A DNA stretch of 25,701 bases from a bacterium (GTDB taxonomy: Bacteria; UBA9089; JAHJRX01), in NCBI GenBank assembly GCA_030017825.1, contig JASEGW010000007.1, positions 1 to 25,701 of the forward strand, read 5' to 3'. Of the stretch, positions 16,298-24,321 are shown one piece after another; positions within the stretch are counted from its first letter, which is position 1; every line of letters begins with the position of its first letter. The position numbers were made by a program, and so were the translations under genes. The notes under the pieces were generated by a model, which searched no databases, was not told where the DNA came from, and was given only the letters and a program-made list of their open reading frames with translations.

Positions 16298-17263
16298 ATG
16301 CACACTTATATATTACGCCGTCTTCTGCATACCATTCCTCTCATAATTGGAATAACTTTTATTTCTTTTATATTAATAACTATGGCTCCTGGAGATTATC
16401 TTTCTAAATTTAAGATGAATCCTCAAATTTCTCCAGAAAAAATTGAAATTATGAAAGTAAAGTTTGGATTAGATAAACCTTGGTATATTCAATACCTAAA
16501 GTGGCTCTGGGCTATCTTGCATTTAGACTTTGGAACTTCCTTTACTTATCAAATATCAGTGACAAGTTTAATCCTTCAAAGGCTCCTTAATACCTTTATC
16601 CTTTCTTTTTCAGCTTTACTTTTTTCTTGGACGATAGCTATTCCCATAGGAATATTATGCGCTACATATCGTTTCTCACTTATTGATAAATTAGGTTCCT
16701 TCTTTTCTTTCTTAGGTCAGTCTATCTCTGAAATACTATTAGCTTTAGCTATGCTTTTTTTAGCCCTTAAGACCAAATGGTTTCCTTTGGGAGGTATGCA
16801 TAGTATTAATTACGAATATCTTTCTTTAGGAGATAAAATTTTAGATCTTCTTCATCATTTAATTTTACCTACTATAGTTTTAGGTGTCTTTTCTATTGCT
16901 CATCTTACTCGATATATGCGCAGTCAAATGTTAGATATTCTTAAATCAGAATATATTACTACGGCTCTCTCTAAGGGTTTAAGTAAATCTTCGGTAATCA
17001 TTAAACATGGGGCAAGAAACGCTATAAATCCTTTAGTTACTTTATTAGGGTTTGAAATTGCTGGTTTACTAAGCGGAGCTTTTATTGTAGAAAACATTAT
17101 GGCTTGGCCTGGACTTGGAAGGCTAATTATGGAAGCTCTATTTAGTCAAGATTTATATTTAGTAATGGGCTCCCTTTTTATGTCATCTATACTCTTAATT
17201 TTTGGTAATCTAATAGCCGATATACTGCTTTCTTTGATAGATCCCAGGATAAGATTAGATTAA
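16298..17263 (+). CDS. dppB: Peptide ABC importer permease, DppB type
   Basis: One of two membrane subunits of the peptide importer. The N-terminal YILRRLLHTIPLIIGITFISF segment is characteristic of the DppB/OppB family, followed by the external loop with FGLDKPWYIQYLKWL and the binding-protein-dependent transport domain. The EAA loop reads ALSKGLSKSSVIIKHGARNAINPL (about residues 228-251), the contact site for an ATPase subunit. Six membrane segments are visible in the 321 residues. The start is one base after the dppA stop. It is followed not by dppC directly but by a 360-base gap holding a MITE-like element, so cotranscription with dppC is uncertain. Confidence 0.95.
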   Translation: MHTYILRRLLHTIPLIIGITFISFILITMAPGDYLSKFKMNPQISPEKIEIMKVKFGLDKPWYIQYLKWLWAILHLDFGTSFTYQISVTSLILQRLLNTFILSFSALLFSWTIAIPIGILCATYRFSLIDKLGSFFSFLGQSISEILLALAMLFLALKTKWFPLGGMHSINYEYLSLGDKILDLLHHLILPTIVLGVFSIAHLTRYMRSQMLDILKSEYITTALSKGLSKSSVIIKHGARNAINPLVTLLGFEIAGLLSGAFIVENIMAWPGLGRLIMEALFSQDLYLVMGSLFMSSILLIFGNLIADILLSLIDPRIRLD

Positions 17264-17296
17264 ATAGAAGAAAGAAACAGTAATAAAGAATCTAAT

Positions 17297-17508
17297 TAAC
17301 CTTGGTTCGATTTAAATATAAGTTTAAAGATTAATATTTTGAACATTAATTGAAATTAGGAAAATATTTAATTTTTAAAGAAAAAAGAAGAAATTAAAAA
17401 TTATGTATTTTCCGCTAAGATTTTAATTTGGCGAAGAAATATTAATCCTTAAACTTAAAATGTAAGTGTTAAAATAAAAGAACATATTCTTATGTCAAAC
17501 TCAGGTTA
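17297..17508. mobile_element. 212-bp MITE-like composite element (copy B)
   Basis: The termini are taaccttggttcga (17297-17310) and tcaaactcaggtta (17495-17508), imperfect inverted repeats of the 14-bp family end. Inside lies a second inverted-repeat pair, agtttaaagattaatattt from 17331 and aaatattaatccttaaactt ending near 17460. Inside that are arms that can pair (ggaaaatatttaattttt with its near complement ending in tattttcc). The whole element can fold as a long imperfect hairpin. It has no ORF. It sits between dppB and dppC. Removing the inner block gives a sequence very close to copy A. Confidence 0.85.
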
Positions 17509-17523
17509 ATTAAGAGAAATTTC

Positions 17524-17552
17524 TTGACTCCATATCCTTTATTTTGTATTCT
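17524..17552 (+). promoter_or_regulatory. Possible sigma-70-type promoter for dppC
   Basis: TTGACT at 17524-17529 (five of six to TTGACA) is 17 bases from TATTCT at 17547-17552 (four of six to TATAAT). A better-looking TATAAT at 17552-17557 is 22 bases away and too far. It lies just after the MITE-like element and would restart transcription for dppC, ompA-like and later genes. AT-rich sequence makes chance matches common. Confidence 0.35.
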
Positions 17553-17623
17553 ATAATTATATTTTTTTATTTTTATAATAGAATAGATTAGCTTTTTGAT
17601 AATTAGTTGATAATTATTTTTAA

Positions 17624-18694
17624 ATGGATTCAAGAAAAAAAAGATTTTGGAAATATTTTAAGAAGAATAAAATTGCTCTTATTGGCGGAGGAATTCTTGT
17701 AATTTTATATTTAAGTTCAATTTTTGCTGGTCTTATTGCTCCTTATGGAGTAAATAATCTTAGAACAGACCTATGTTTTCATTCACTCAGCAAGATCCAT
17801 TTTTATGACATTGAAAAAAAAGCTATTTCTTTTCCTTTTATATATAGTACAAAATTAGTCACCCATAAATATCAAAGGAAATACCAAGAAGATTATAAGC
17901 AGAAAGTATATCTTAAGTTTTTTACTAAAGGAGATTCATATAAACTTTTAGGTTTTGTTCCCTGCAATATTCATTTATTTGGAGTAGAAGAACCTTATAG
18001 AATATATCTCTTAGGAGCAGATCGCTTTGGCCGAGATATATTTACTAGGCTTCTCTATGGTTCTCAAATATCTCTCTCTATTGGCCTTGTAGGGATTTCT
18101 ATTACCGTAACCTTGGGAATGATCTTTGGTGGATTAGCTGGTTATTATGGAGGTTTAGTAGATACTTTATTAATGCGCTTCTGTGAACTCTTAATGTCCT
18201 TTCCTGGACTTTATCTTATTATGGCTTTGCGGGCTACTGTTCCTCCGACAGTTCCTTCAACTTATATGTACCTTTTAACTGTTGTCGTTTTAGCTTTGGT
18301 TCATTGGCCAGGTAGAGCAAGAGTAATTCGAGGACAAGTATTATCGTTAAGAGAACAAGAATATGTAATTGCAGCTAAAGCATGTGGTATGAGTGATATT
18401 CGTATCATATTAAGACATATTCTTCCTAACACTTTCAGTTATATTATTGTCTCGGCCACTTTAGCTATTCCTGGATACATATTAGGCGAAACTATCCTAA
18501 GTTATTTAAATGTGGGCATTCAAGAACCTCAGTCTAGTTGGGGATTAATGTTAAGAGAAGCTCAAAATATAGCTTTTTGGAACCAGTATCCTTGGATTTT
18601 GTGGCCAGGATTCTTAATATTTATTACCGTATTGGCTTTTAACTTTTTTGGAGATGGACTAAGAGATGCATTAGATCCTAAAAGAGAAAAATAG
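17624..18694 (+). CDS. dppC: Peptide ABC importer permease, DppC type with enlarged first loop
   Basis: The second membrane subunit of the peptide importer. Residues 1-41 hold the DppC-type N-terminus and first membrane segment (KNKIALIGGGILVILYL). An extracytoplasmic stretch of about 85 residues follows before the family motif LLGADRFGRDIFTRLLYGSQISL in pieces at about 128-150. This loop is longer than in E. coli DppC and recalls YejE/OppC-like proteins. The transport domain has five further membrane segments and the EAA loop AAKACGMSDIRIILRHILPN at about 249-268. It ends FFGDGLRDALDPK, as is typical. It is 356 residues. ATG at 17624 lacks a visible Shine-Dalgarno. It is separated from dppB by a repeat element. 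Confidence 0.94.
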   Translation: MDSRKKRFWKYFKKNKIALIGGGILVILYLSSIFAGLIAPYGVNNLRTDLCFHSLSKIHFYDIEKKAISFPFIYSTKLVTHKYQRKYQEDYKQKVYLKFFTKGDSYKLLGFVPCNIHLFGVEEPYRIYLLGADRFGRDIFTRLLYGSQISLSIGLVGISITVTLGMIFGGLAGYYGGLVDTLLMRFCELLMSFPGLYLIMALRATVPPTVPSTYMYLLTVVVLALVHWPGRARVIRGQVLSLREQEYVIAAKACGMSDIRIILRHILPNTFSYIIVSATLAIPGYILGETILSYLNVGIQEPQSSWGLMLREAQNIAFWNQYPWILWPGFLIFITVLAFNFFGDGLRDALDPKREK

Positions 18695-18735
18695 ATTATC
18701 TTCTTTAATAACAGATTGATATGGAGGAAAATAAT

Positions 18736-19491
18736 ATGATAAAATTAAGATCATTTTTAGTAATAAGCATTATTTTATTATCTATTTCAAGTATAGGGTA
18801 TACAACAGAAAGTGTATTTTATAGCACTAAACATAAAGAATATGGATCACTTAAAAGCTGTAAAAATTGTCATTCTGAAAAATATTTAAAACACCATTCA
18901 GTAAGGTCAAATGATTGCACTACTTGTCATATAACAAGAGAAGAACCTTACTCTGAAGTTAAACGTATAATTAAATATTGTAGCTATTGTGGAGTCGAAT
19001 ATTATAATTGTGAAATTTGTGGAGGCGATCACCATAAATGTAGGCATAAGATAAAAACTGTAGATAAGGATTTTCATGGAGAGAAACCTAAGGAAGTAGT
19101 GAAAGTTAAGGAAGTAATAAAAGAAAAAATAGTGCATGAAGAAACAGATAAAGCCCTGGCTGATTGTAGAATTCATTTTGATACAGATAAAACTAATATA
19201 AAACCTGAATTTGAACCAGTGCTTCAAAAAATAGCTGACTATCTCCATAAAAACCCTGAATGTAAATTACGTGTAATAGGTCATACGGATGATGTTTGGA
19301 CATTTGACTATAATATTGGTCTTTCTAAAAGACGCGCTAATTCAGTTATACATGCTCTTGTAAATAAATATGACATAAATCCAGAACGATTAATACCTCA
19401 TGGTGTAGGAAAAACTGATCCTGTGGCTAGCAATCAAACAGAAGAAGGCCGAGCAAAAAATCGACGAGTACAAGTAGAAGTAATGAAATAA
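18736..19491 (+). CDS. Exported CxxCH/Cys-rich protein with C-terminal OmpA peptidoglycan-binding domain
   Basis: ATG at 18736 is chosen over the in-frame ATG at 18721 because GGAGG at 18723-18727 is properly spaced. The 251-residue protein has a signal peptide (about 1-24) and two CxxCH motifs, CKNCH at 42-46 and CTTCH at 61-65, resembling the doubled-CXXCH arrangement of multihaem c proteins. A second Cys-rich unit follows with CSYC at 82-85, CEIC at 92-95 and Cys102. Then come a Val/Lys/Glu-rich linker (115-135) and an OmpA-like domain at about 142-251 with GHTDD (Asp at 184-185) and LSKRRANSV (Arg199-200), the peptidoglycan-binding signature. Haem binding or metal binding is possible; neither is proved. 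It interrupts the importer cluster between dppC and dppD. Confidence 0.85.
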   Translation: MIKLRSFLVISIILLSISSIGYTTESVFYSTKHKEYGSLKSCKNCHSEKYLKHHSVRSNDCTTCHITREEPYSEVKRIIKYCSYCGVEYYNCEICGGDHHKCRHKIKTVDKDFHGEKPKEVVKVKEVIKEKIVHEETDKALADCRIHFDTDKTNIKPEFEPVLQKIADYLHKNPECKLRVIGHTDDVWTFDYNIGLSKRRANSVIHALVNKYDINPERLIPHGVGKTDPVASNQTEEGRAKNRRVQVEVMK

Positions 19492-19581
19492 TAATTAATA
19501 CTAGTTGTTTTATTGTCCCCTATAGGGAGAAAAACCTCCACTTTAAGAGATTAGAGTTAGATTCTACTACCCAGCCCATTA

Positions 19582-19629
19582 CCTTAAACTTAAAATAAAG
19601 GAACATATTCTTATGTCGAACTCAGGTTA
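19582..19629 (+). mobile_element. Partial MITE-like element (copy E, right half)
   Basis: ccttaaacttaaaataaagg, then aacatattcttatgtcgaactcaggtta, matches the right end of copy B and the complement of copy A almost perfectly; its terminal 14 bases are intact. The left half is absent. It lies 28 bases upstream of dppD. Just before it, at about 19517-19526, is the short perfect palindrome ccctataggg, of no clear function. Confidence 0.8.
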
Positions 19630-19657
19630 ATTAACCAAAAGGATTTTAACTGGTAAC

Positions 19658-20620
19658 ATGATTAATCTTTTAGAAATAGAGAATCTAAAAACTTACTTTT
19701 ATACTCATGAAGGAATTGTTAAAGCTGTTGATGGAGTTAGTTTTAACTTAGAGAGAAAAAAAATCATAGGATTGGTAGGCGAATCAGGGTGTGGAAAAAC
19801 AGTCACTGGCCTTTCTATTATGAGATTAATTCCTTCCCCTCCAGGTCGTATTGTAGAAGGCACCATAATTTATAAAAGAAATAATATTTTAAGTTTAATA
19901 GAACGAGAGCTTCAAAAAGTTAGAGGCGCAGAAATTTCTATGATTTTTCAAGAGCCTATGACTTCTTTAAATCCTGTATTTACTATAGGTAATCAAGTTA
20001 CAGAAGCAATTTTAGCCCATCAAAAAATTAGTAAAAAAGAAGCAATAGACAAAGCAATAGAAATGTTAGAATTAGTAAAAATTCCTAATGCAAAACAGAG
20101 AATTCACAGCTACCCACATCAATTCTCTGGAGGAATGCGACAACGAATTATGATTGCCATGGCTCTATCCTGCAATCCTTCCCTTTTAATTGCTGATGAA
20201 CCAACCACAGCTTTAGATGTTACTGTACAAGCCCAAATCTTAGATTTACTTAAAGAACTTCAAGCTAAATTTCATATGTCCATAATCTTTATTACCCATG
20301 ACTTAGGAATCATTGCAGAATTTGCTGATTATGTAGCTATTATGTATGCTGGAGAAATAGTTGAATATAGTAATACAGTTAATATTTATAAAAATTCTCT
20401 TCATCCTTACACTAAGGGCTTACTAAAGTCTATACCTTCTATTCGCCAAGAAAAAGAATACTTAAATACTATACCTGGGATAGTTCCAGATTCTATTAAT
20501 TTTCCTAAAGGATGTCGTTTTTCTCCTCGATGTGAAAGAGGATTTCAACATTGTTGCATAGAGAAACCATCTTTAAAGGAAATTTCACCTGGTCATTCTG
20601 TGCGCTGTTGGGAGTATTAA
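19658..20620 (+). CDS. dppD: Peptide ABC importer ATPase, DppD type
   Basis: One of the two ATPases that drive the peptide importer from the cytoplasmic face. Walker A is GESGCGKT at about 41-48, the Q-loop is MIFQEPMTSLNPVF, the signature is FSGGMRQRIMIAMAL at about 154-168, and Walker B plus D-loop is LLIADEPTTALDVTVQAQ. The switch His is in ITHDLG. The last 80 residues form the oligopeptide-transporter C-terminal domain with the cysteine motif CRFSPRCERGFQHCC, which in relatives binds an iron-sulfur cluster or metal; the final CW pair is present. It is 320 residues, normal. Upstream is a truncated MITE-like copy; no strong ribosome binding site is seen. Confidence 0.95.
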   Translation: MINLLEIENLKTYFYTHEGIVKAVDGVSFNLERKKIIGLVGESGCGKTVTGLSIMRLIPSPPGRIVEGTIIYKRNNILSLIERELQKVRGAEISMIFQEPMTSLNPVFTIGNQVTEAILAHQKISKKEAIDKAIEMLELVKIPNAKQRIHSYPHQFSGGMRQRIMIAMALSCNPSLLIADEPTTALDVTVQAQILDLLKELQAKFHMSIIFITHDLGIIAEFADYVAIMYAGEIVEYSNTVNIYKNSLHPYTKGLLKSIPSIRQEKEYLNTIPGIVPDSINFPKGCRFSPRCERGFQHCCIEKPSLKEISPGHSVRCWEY

Positions 20621-20702
20621 TTCTGATAAATAGTACTTACTAATTACCAATGTATTCGTGTTTATTTATAACTATATTTAGAAAGTCTGAGAAAGCTATT
20701 TT

Positions 20703-21938
20703 ATGAATTTATCATATGTCATTATTTCTTTTGCTGTCGGATTTATTTTAGGCATACTTATTGCTTGGACTTTAAAGTTAGCTAAAACTAAAACAGCTAA
20801 AGAATTAGCTGAAGAAATATTTAGAGAAAATGAAACTCATAGAAAAGCTGACATTGAGTCTCTTGTAGAGAATATAAAAGATAGTTTTGGAAATTTATCT
20901 TTAGAGGCTTTATCTAAATCCACAGAGGAATTCTTAAAATTAGCTCATACCCATTTAAAATCAGAAAGAGAAGTAAATATTAAAGAACTAGAATCTAAAA
21001 AAAATCTTATTGACCAACAGTTACAACACATGACCATAGAATTGGGAAATGTCTCTAAGATTATGCAAAATCTTGAAAAAGATCGTATAGAAAAATTTGG
21101 AGAACTCACTCATCAATTAAAAAATACTAATGAGCAAACAAGCATTCTTGCTCAAACTACCAATATGCTTAAAGAAGCACTAAGTAGCACTAAAGTCAGA
21201 GGACAATGGGGAGAACGTATGGCTGAAGATGTCTTGCAACTTGCAGGTTTTATAGAAAATGTTAACTACTTAAAACAAAAAACCATAGAAGATGTGGGAA
21301 CAAGACCAGATTTTACATTCTTGCTTCCTCAAAGTCTTAAGTTAAATATGGATGTCAAATTTCCTCTTGATAACTATCTTAGATATTTAGACACACAATC
21401 AGATATTGATAAAATAAAGTTTAAAAATGATTTCTTAAAAGATGTTAAAGCACGTATTAAAGAAGTAACTACCCGAGAATATATTAATCCTAATCAGAAT
21501 ACTGTTGATTATGTACTGCTTTTTATTCCCAATGAACAAATTTATTCCTTTATTCATGAACAAGACAGTTCTATTCTTGATGAAGGAATTAAAAACAAAG
21601 TGATTTTCTGTTCTCCTATTACTCTATTTGCTGTTTTGGCAGTCATCCGTCAGGCAGTAGACAATTTTTCCTTACAAAAGATCTCTAATCAAATTCTATC
21701 TTTATTTGGCAATTTTAAGAAACAATGGTATGAATTTCTTAAAAAACTAGACTCCTTGGGTAAAAAGATTTCTGATACTCAAAAAGAATATGATATTTTA
21801 ACAACCACTCGTCGTCGAAGTTTAGAAAAACCTTTAAATAAGATTGAAGATTTAAGGCAACAGCAAGGAATACTATCTGCTTCTGATGAAGAAGATACTC
21901 CTATGTTAGAAGAAAACAAAGAACTGAATGTCAAGTAA
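20703..21938 (+). CDS. rmuC: RmuC family DNA recombination protein
   Basis: A RmuC-family protein, linked in E. coli to limiting inversions at short inverted repeats and thought to be a membrane-anchored nuclease-like factor. Its 411 residues comprise an N-terminal membrane anchor (about 3-24, containing GFILGILIAWTL), a long coiled coil (about 25-170), and the RmuC domain with TKVRGQWGERMAEDVLQLAG in pieces at about 163-182, RPDFTFLLPQ, and the Asp/Lys pair of MDVKFPLDNY, consistent with a PD-(D/E)XK-like fold. NPNQNTVDYVLLFIPNEQIYSF follows. The C-terminus is acidic. It stands between the two importer ATPase genes, an unexpected place. No clear Shine-Dalgarno. Confidence 0.95.
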   Translation: MNLSYVIISFAVGFILGILIAWTLKLAKTKTAKELAEEIFRENETHRKADIESLVENIKDSFGNLSLEALSKSTEEFLKLAHTHLKSEREVNIKELESKKNLIDQQLQHMTIELGNVSKIMQNLEKDRIEKFGELTHQLKNTNEQTSILAQTTNMLKEALSSTKVRGQWGERMAEDVLQLAGFIENVNYLKQKTIEDVGTRPDFTFLLPQSLKLNMDVKFPLDNYLRYLDTQSDIDKIKFKNDFLKDVKARIKEVTTREYINPNQNTVDYVLLFIPNEQIYSFIHEQDSSILDEGIKNKVIFCSPITLFAVLAVIRQAVDNFSLQKISNQILSLFGNFKKQWYEFLKKLDSLGKKISDTQKEYDILTTTRRRSLEKPLNKIEDLRQQQGILSASDEEDTPMLEENKELNVK

Positions 21939-22021
21939 GATTCAACCATCAATTGACACAGATAAACAAAAACTGTAACTATTCAGCATAAACCTAAGTT
22001 TAAAAAGAAAGTAAAATCTAA

Positions 22022-22984
22022 ATGTCTACTTTATTAGAAGTTAAAAACTTAAAGAAATACTTTCCTATAAAGAAAGGAGTATTCTCTAAAACCATTGGCC
22101 ACATTAAGGCTGTAGATGGGGTAAGTTTTAGTATTAAAAAAGGAGAAACCTTAGGGCTGGCAGGTGAATCAGGTTGTGGAAAAACCACCACAGGAAGATT
22201 AATTCTTCGCTTAATGGATAAAACAGAAGGCCAGGTCTATTTTGAAGAAAAAGATATTTTTAAATTAGATTGTAAAAGTCTTCGTAATCTGCGTAAAAAA
22301 ATGCAGATTATCTTTCAAGACCCTTACGGTTCTCTAAACCCTCGTCTTACAGTAGGATCTATGTTAGAAGAAATATTAAAAGTTCATAAATTATGCAAAA
22401 AAAATCTTTTAAAAGATAGAATTGTAGAAATTTTAGAAAATGTAGGACTTTTCCCAGACCATATTAAAAGATACCCCCATGAATTTTCAGGAGGACAGCG
22501 TCAAAGAATTGGTATTGCTCGAGCTTTGGCAGTTAATCCTAAGTTTATTGTCTGTGATGAACCTGTTTCAGCTTTAGATGTTTCTATTCAAGCTCAAATA
22601 ATTAATCTTTTAAAACATCTTCAGAAAAAACTTCATCTAACTTATTTGTTTATTGCTCACGATATTCCGGTAGTAAAGCACATAAGTAACAATATTGCTG
22701 TAATGTATTTAGGAAAACTTGTAGAAATTGCAGATAGTAAAACACTTTGCGATAATCCTGTTCATCCATATACAAAACTACTTTTATCTTGTATTCCTAC
22801 TCCAGACCCTACTATAAAGCGAAAAAAAATAAACTTAGAAGGCGATGTTCCAAGTCCTAGTAATCCTCCTTCAGGCTGCTATTTTCACCCCAGGTGCAGT
22901 TTTAAGAAAGCTGAATGTTCAGAATTTTCTCCAGAATTAGCAGAAATTACTCCAGGGCACTTTGTAAGTTGTCATTTAAAATAA
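22022..22984 (+). CDS. dppF: Peptide ABC importer ATPase, DppF type
   Basis: The second ATPase of the peptide importer. The N-terminal LKKYFPIKKGVFSKTIGHIKAVDGVSF is the DppF/OppF pattern. Walker A is GESGCGKTT at about 53-61, the Q-loop segment is IIFQDPYGSLNPRLTVG, the signature is FSGGQRQRIGIARAL, and Walker B plus D-loop is FIVCDEPVSALDVSIQAQ. The C-terminal domain has CYFHPRCSFKKAEC and ends in SCHL, giving the cysteine motif of this family. It is 320 residues. It lies 83 bases after rmuC. With dppA, B, C and D it completes one importer of two permeases and two ATPases, though the five genes are not contiguous. Confidence 0.95.
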   Translation: MSTLLEVKNLKKYFPIKKGVFSKTIGHIKAVDGVSFSIKKGETLGLAGESGCGKTTTGRLILRLMDKTEGQVYFEEKDIFKLDCKSLRNLRKKMQIIFQDPYGSLNPRLTVGSMLEEILKVHKLCKKNLLKDRIVEILENVGLFPDHIKRYPHEFSGGQRQRIGIARALAVNPKFIVCDEPVSALDVSIQAQIINLLKHLQKKLHLTYLFIAHDIPVVKHISNNIAVMYLGKLVEIADSKTLCDNPVHPYTKLLLSCIPTPDPTIKRKKINLEGDVPSPSNPPSGCYFHPRCSFKKAECSEFSPELAEITPGHFVSCHLK

Positions 22985-23126
22985 GCAATCAGATAGCAAA
23001 TGTTAGTAGTGAGTTAATATTAAGAGAATCAAATCTGAAAAGAAATCATAATTTTACTTATTTCCATGTATAAAAATCTATTTTTTCAAAAGATGCATGC
23101 CTGGCAATTTAGTTTAGAATAAATGC

Positions 23127-23717
23127 CTATAGCTTTTTAGCAATGCAAAACATACTCTTTGTTCCTAATGGAAGATGCCACTTAAAAGGAATTTTCCACC
23201 AAAAGTTAGATCGAAGGATTAACTTTGGTTCTAAAAACATAGTTTTAAAGCCAAACATCTTCATCAATATAGAAATGCTTTCAGGGTTATAAGGATGAAC
23301 ATGAAGGGGATCTCGGTAAAAATTTTTATAACATCTATTCCAATTAGGAGTAGTTAATAGAAATAATCCTCCCACTTTCAAAACTCGTCCCACTTCTTCT
23401 AACATTTTATGAGGCTTAAAAAGATGTTCAATAACAGCATTAGCAGTGACAAAATTAAAAAATCTATTCTGAAAAGGGAAATTATCTTCCTCTAAATTCA
23501 CTTGGTCATAGTCAATTCCTACTGCTTCTAATTTATTATCATTGCAAACTTTTACAAAAGCATTATCTCCACAGCCAATATCTAATAATTTTCCTTCAAA
23601 CTTCTGATTAATAATATCTTCAACTATTTTCTTGTAAGTTTTAAACAGCCTTGTCTGAAGATAATAACTGTATTCAAAATCATGCTGGGATAACATTTTT
23701 ATATATTTTGTGGTCAT
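23127..23717 (-). CDS. Class I SAM-dependent methyltransferase (type 11-like)
   Basis: A 196-residue methyltransferase with a Rossmann fold. Motif I is LLDIGCGDNAF at 44-54. The acidic end of strand 2 is VGIDYD at 66-71. VTANAVIEHLFKPHKML at 90-106 is the typical post-motif IV of methyltransferase family 11/23, and GRVLKVGGLFLLTTPN at 110-125 is motif VI. The C-terminus has a Trp-rich stretch (FWWKIPFKWH). The substrate is unknown; this kind often acts on small molecules, lipids or sugars. It is transcribed last in the minus-strand cluster, 46 bases after the E2-like gene, with a GGGA-like site before the ATG. Its position suggests cotranscription with the ubiquitin-like genes, but membership in the system is not shown. 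Confidence 0.85.
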   Translation of the reverse strand: MTTKYIKMLSQHDFEYSYYLQTRLFKTYKKIVEDIINQKFEGKLLDIGCGDNAFVKVCNDNKLEAVGIDYDQVNLEEDNFPFQNRFFNFVTANAVIEHLFKPHKMLEEVGRVLKVGGLFLLTTPNWNRCYKNFYRDPLHVHPYNPESISILMKMFGFKTMFLEPKLILRSNFWWKIPFKWHLPLGTKSMFCIAKKL

Positions 23718-23763
23718 TTTTTCCCGTAATTTTTATATTTCCTTTTCTTATGCTATTAAATAA

Positions 23764-24321
23764 CTATAAAAACTCTATATCAATTCCTTCTTTTTTTTCT
23801 TTGGAAATTAGAGTTACAGAAACATCCTCTTTTTCTTTATCTATTAAAGCTACCTCGGTATCTCCAGGAAATAAATCAACTTTACCAATAGGAAAACGGT
23901 GCGCATTTAGAGAAGCCCATCTTACCGCCATTTCATTAATTCCATTCTTATAACTATAATTTTTATACTGAATCATATCTCCAATCTGAATAATAATAAT
24001 AGACAAGCTCTCTCCAGGAGCCCAATTATCTCCAATGCAAATCCATTCGTTAAAATTAGGATGAAAAATAGGTGTTTTTATTTCACATTTTGGTTTTTCT
24101 CGAGGATAGTCTTTATGTAAGTAAATTTCTACTTTATGTATATTAATTACCTTAGGACGACTAGTATTATAATCATACATTAAACCTTTTAATTTATATG
24201 TTATTCGATAACGTTCTGGAGGATTGCCGTATGTAGGTTCTACAATTATATAAGGATGACCCTTAAAGTCTTCTATAATTTTACTATAATCTGAATAAAG
24301 CCTACGTAATCTTATATTCAT
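23764..24321 (-). CDS. E2-like (ubiquitin-conjugating enzyme fold) protein
   Basis: A 185-residue protein whose central part reads as a bacterial E2/UBC fold. After an N-terminal helix (RRLYSDYSKIIEDF) and strands come KVEIYLHKDYPREKP at about 63-77, matching the strand plus YPxxxP of E2s. Then come TPIFHPNFN at 83-91 with the HPN motif at 87-89, and WICIGDNWAPGESL at 93-106, where Cys95 is at the catalytic position and W/P match the W(S/A)P motif. The spacing from HPN to Cys is two residues shorter than in eukaryotic E2s. Helices follow (IIIIQIGDMIQY; INEMAVRWASLN). Residues about 141-185 are an extra acidic tail. It lies 117 bases after the JAB gene. No Shine-Dalgarno is evident. Conjugating activity is inferred. 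Confidence 0.82.
   Translation of the reverse strand: MNIRLRRLYSDYSKIIEDFKGHPYIIVEPTYGNPPERYRITYKLKGLMYDYNTSRPKVINIHKVEIYLHKDYPREKPKCEIKTPIFHPNFNEWICIGDNWAPGESLSIIIIQIGDMIQYKNYSYKNGINEMAVRWASLNAHRFPIGKVDLFPGDTEVALIDKEKEDVSVTLISKEKKEGIDIEFL

Noticed and set aside
17264..17623. A small gene in the dppB-dppC gap
   Set aside because: The sequence is repeat plus AT-rich spacer; no ORF with a start, ribosome site and protein-like composition was found.
18907..19248. Minus-strand ORF of 113 codons inside the OmpA-fusion gene
   Set aside because: The plus strand encodes a clear OmpA domain and Cys motifs; the reverse reading is a Phe/Tyr-rich shadow.
19514..19528. Palindrome ccctataggg as a terminator or operator
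   Set aside because: The arms are only five bases, no T-run follows, and no regulator gene is nearby.
14446..19629. Copies D and E as two halves of one element split by an inversion of the dpp segment
   Set aside because: Their orientation fits such an inversion, but about 100 bases of the middle are missing, and undoing it would put dppA-B-C opposite to dppD-F, which is less sensible for one importer.
23651..23953. Plus-strand ORF of 100 codons over the methyltransferase/E2 junction
   Set aside because: It is the opposite-strand shadow of two well-supported minus-strand genes and has no recognisable protein pattern.
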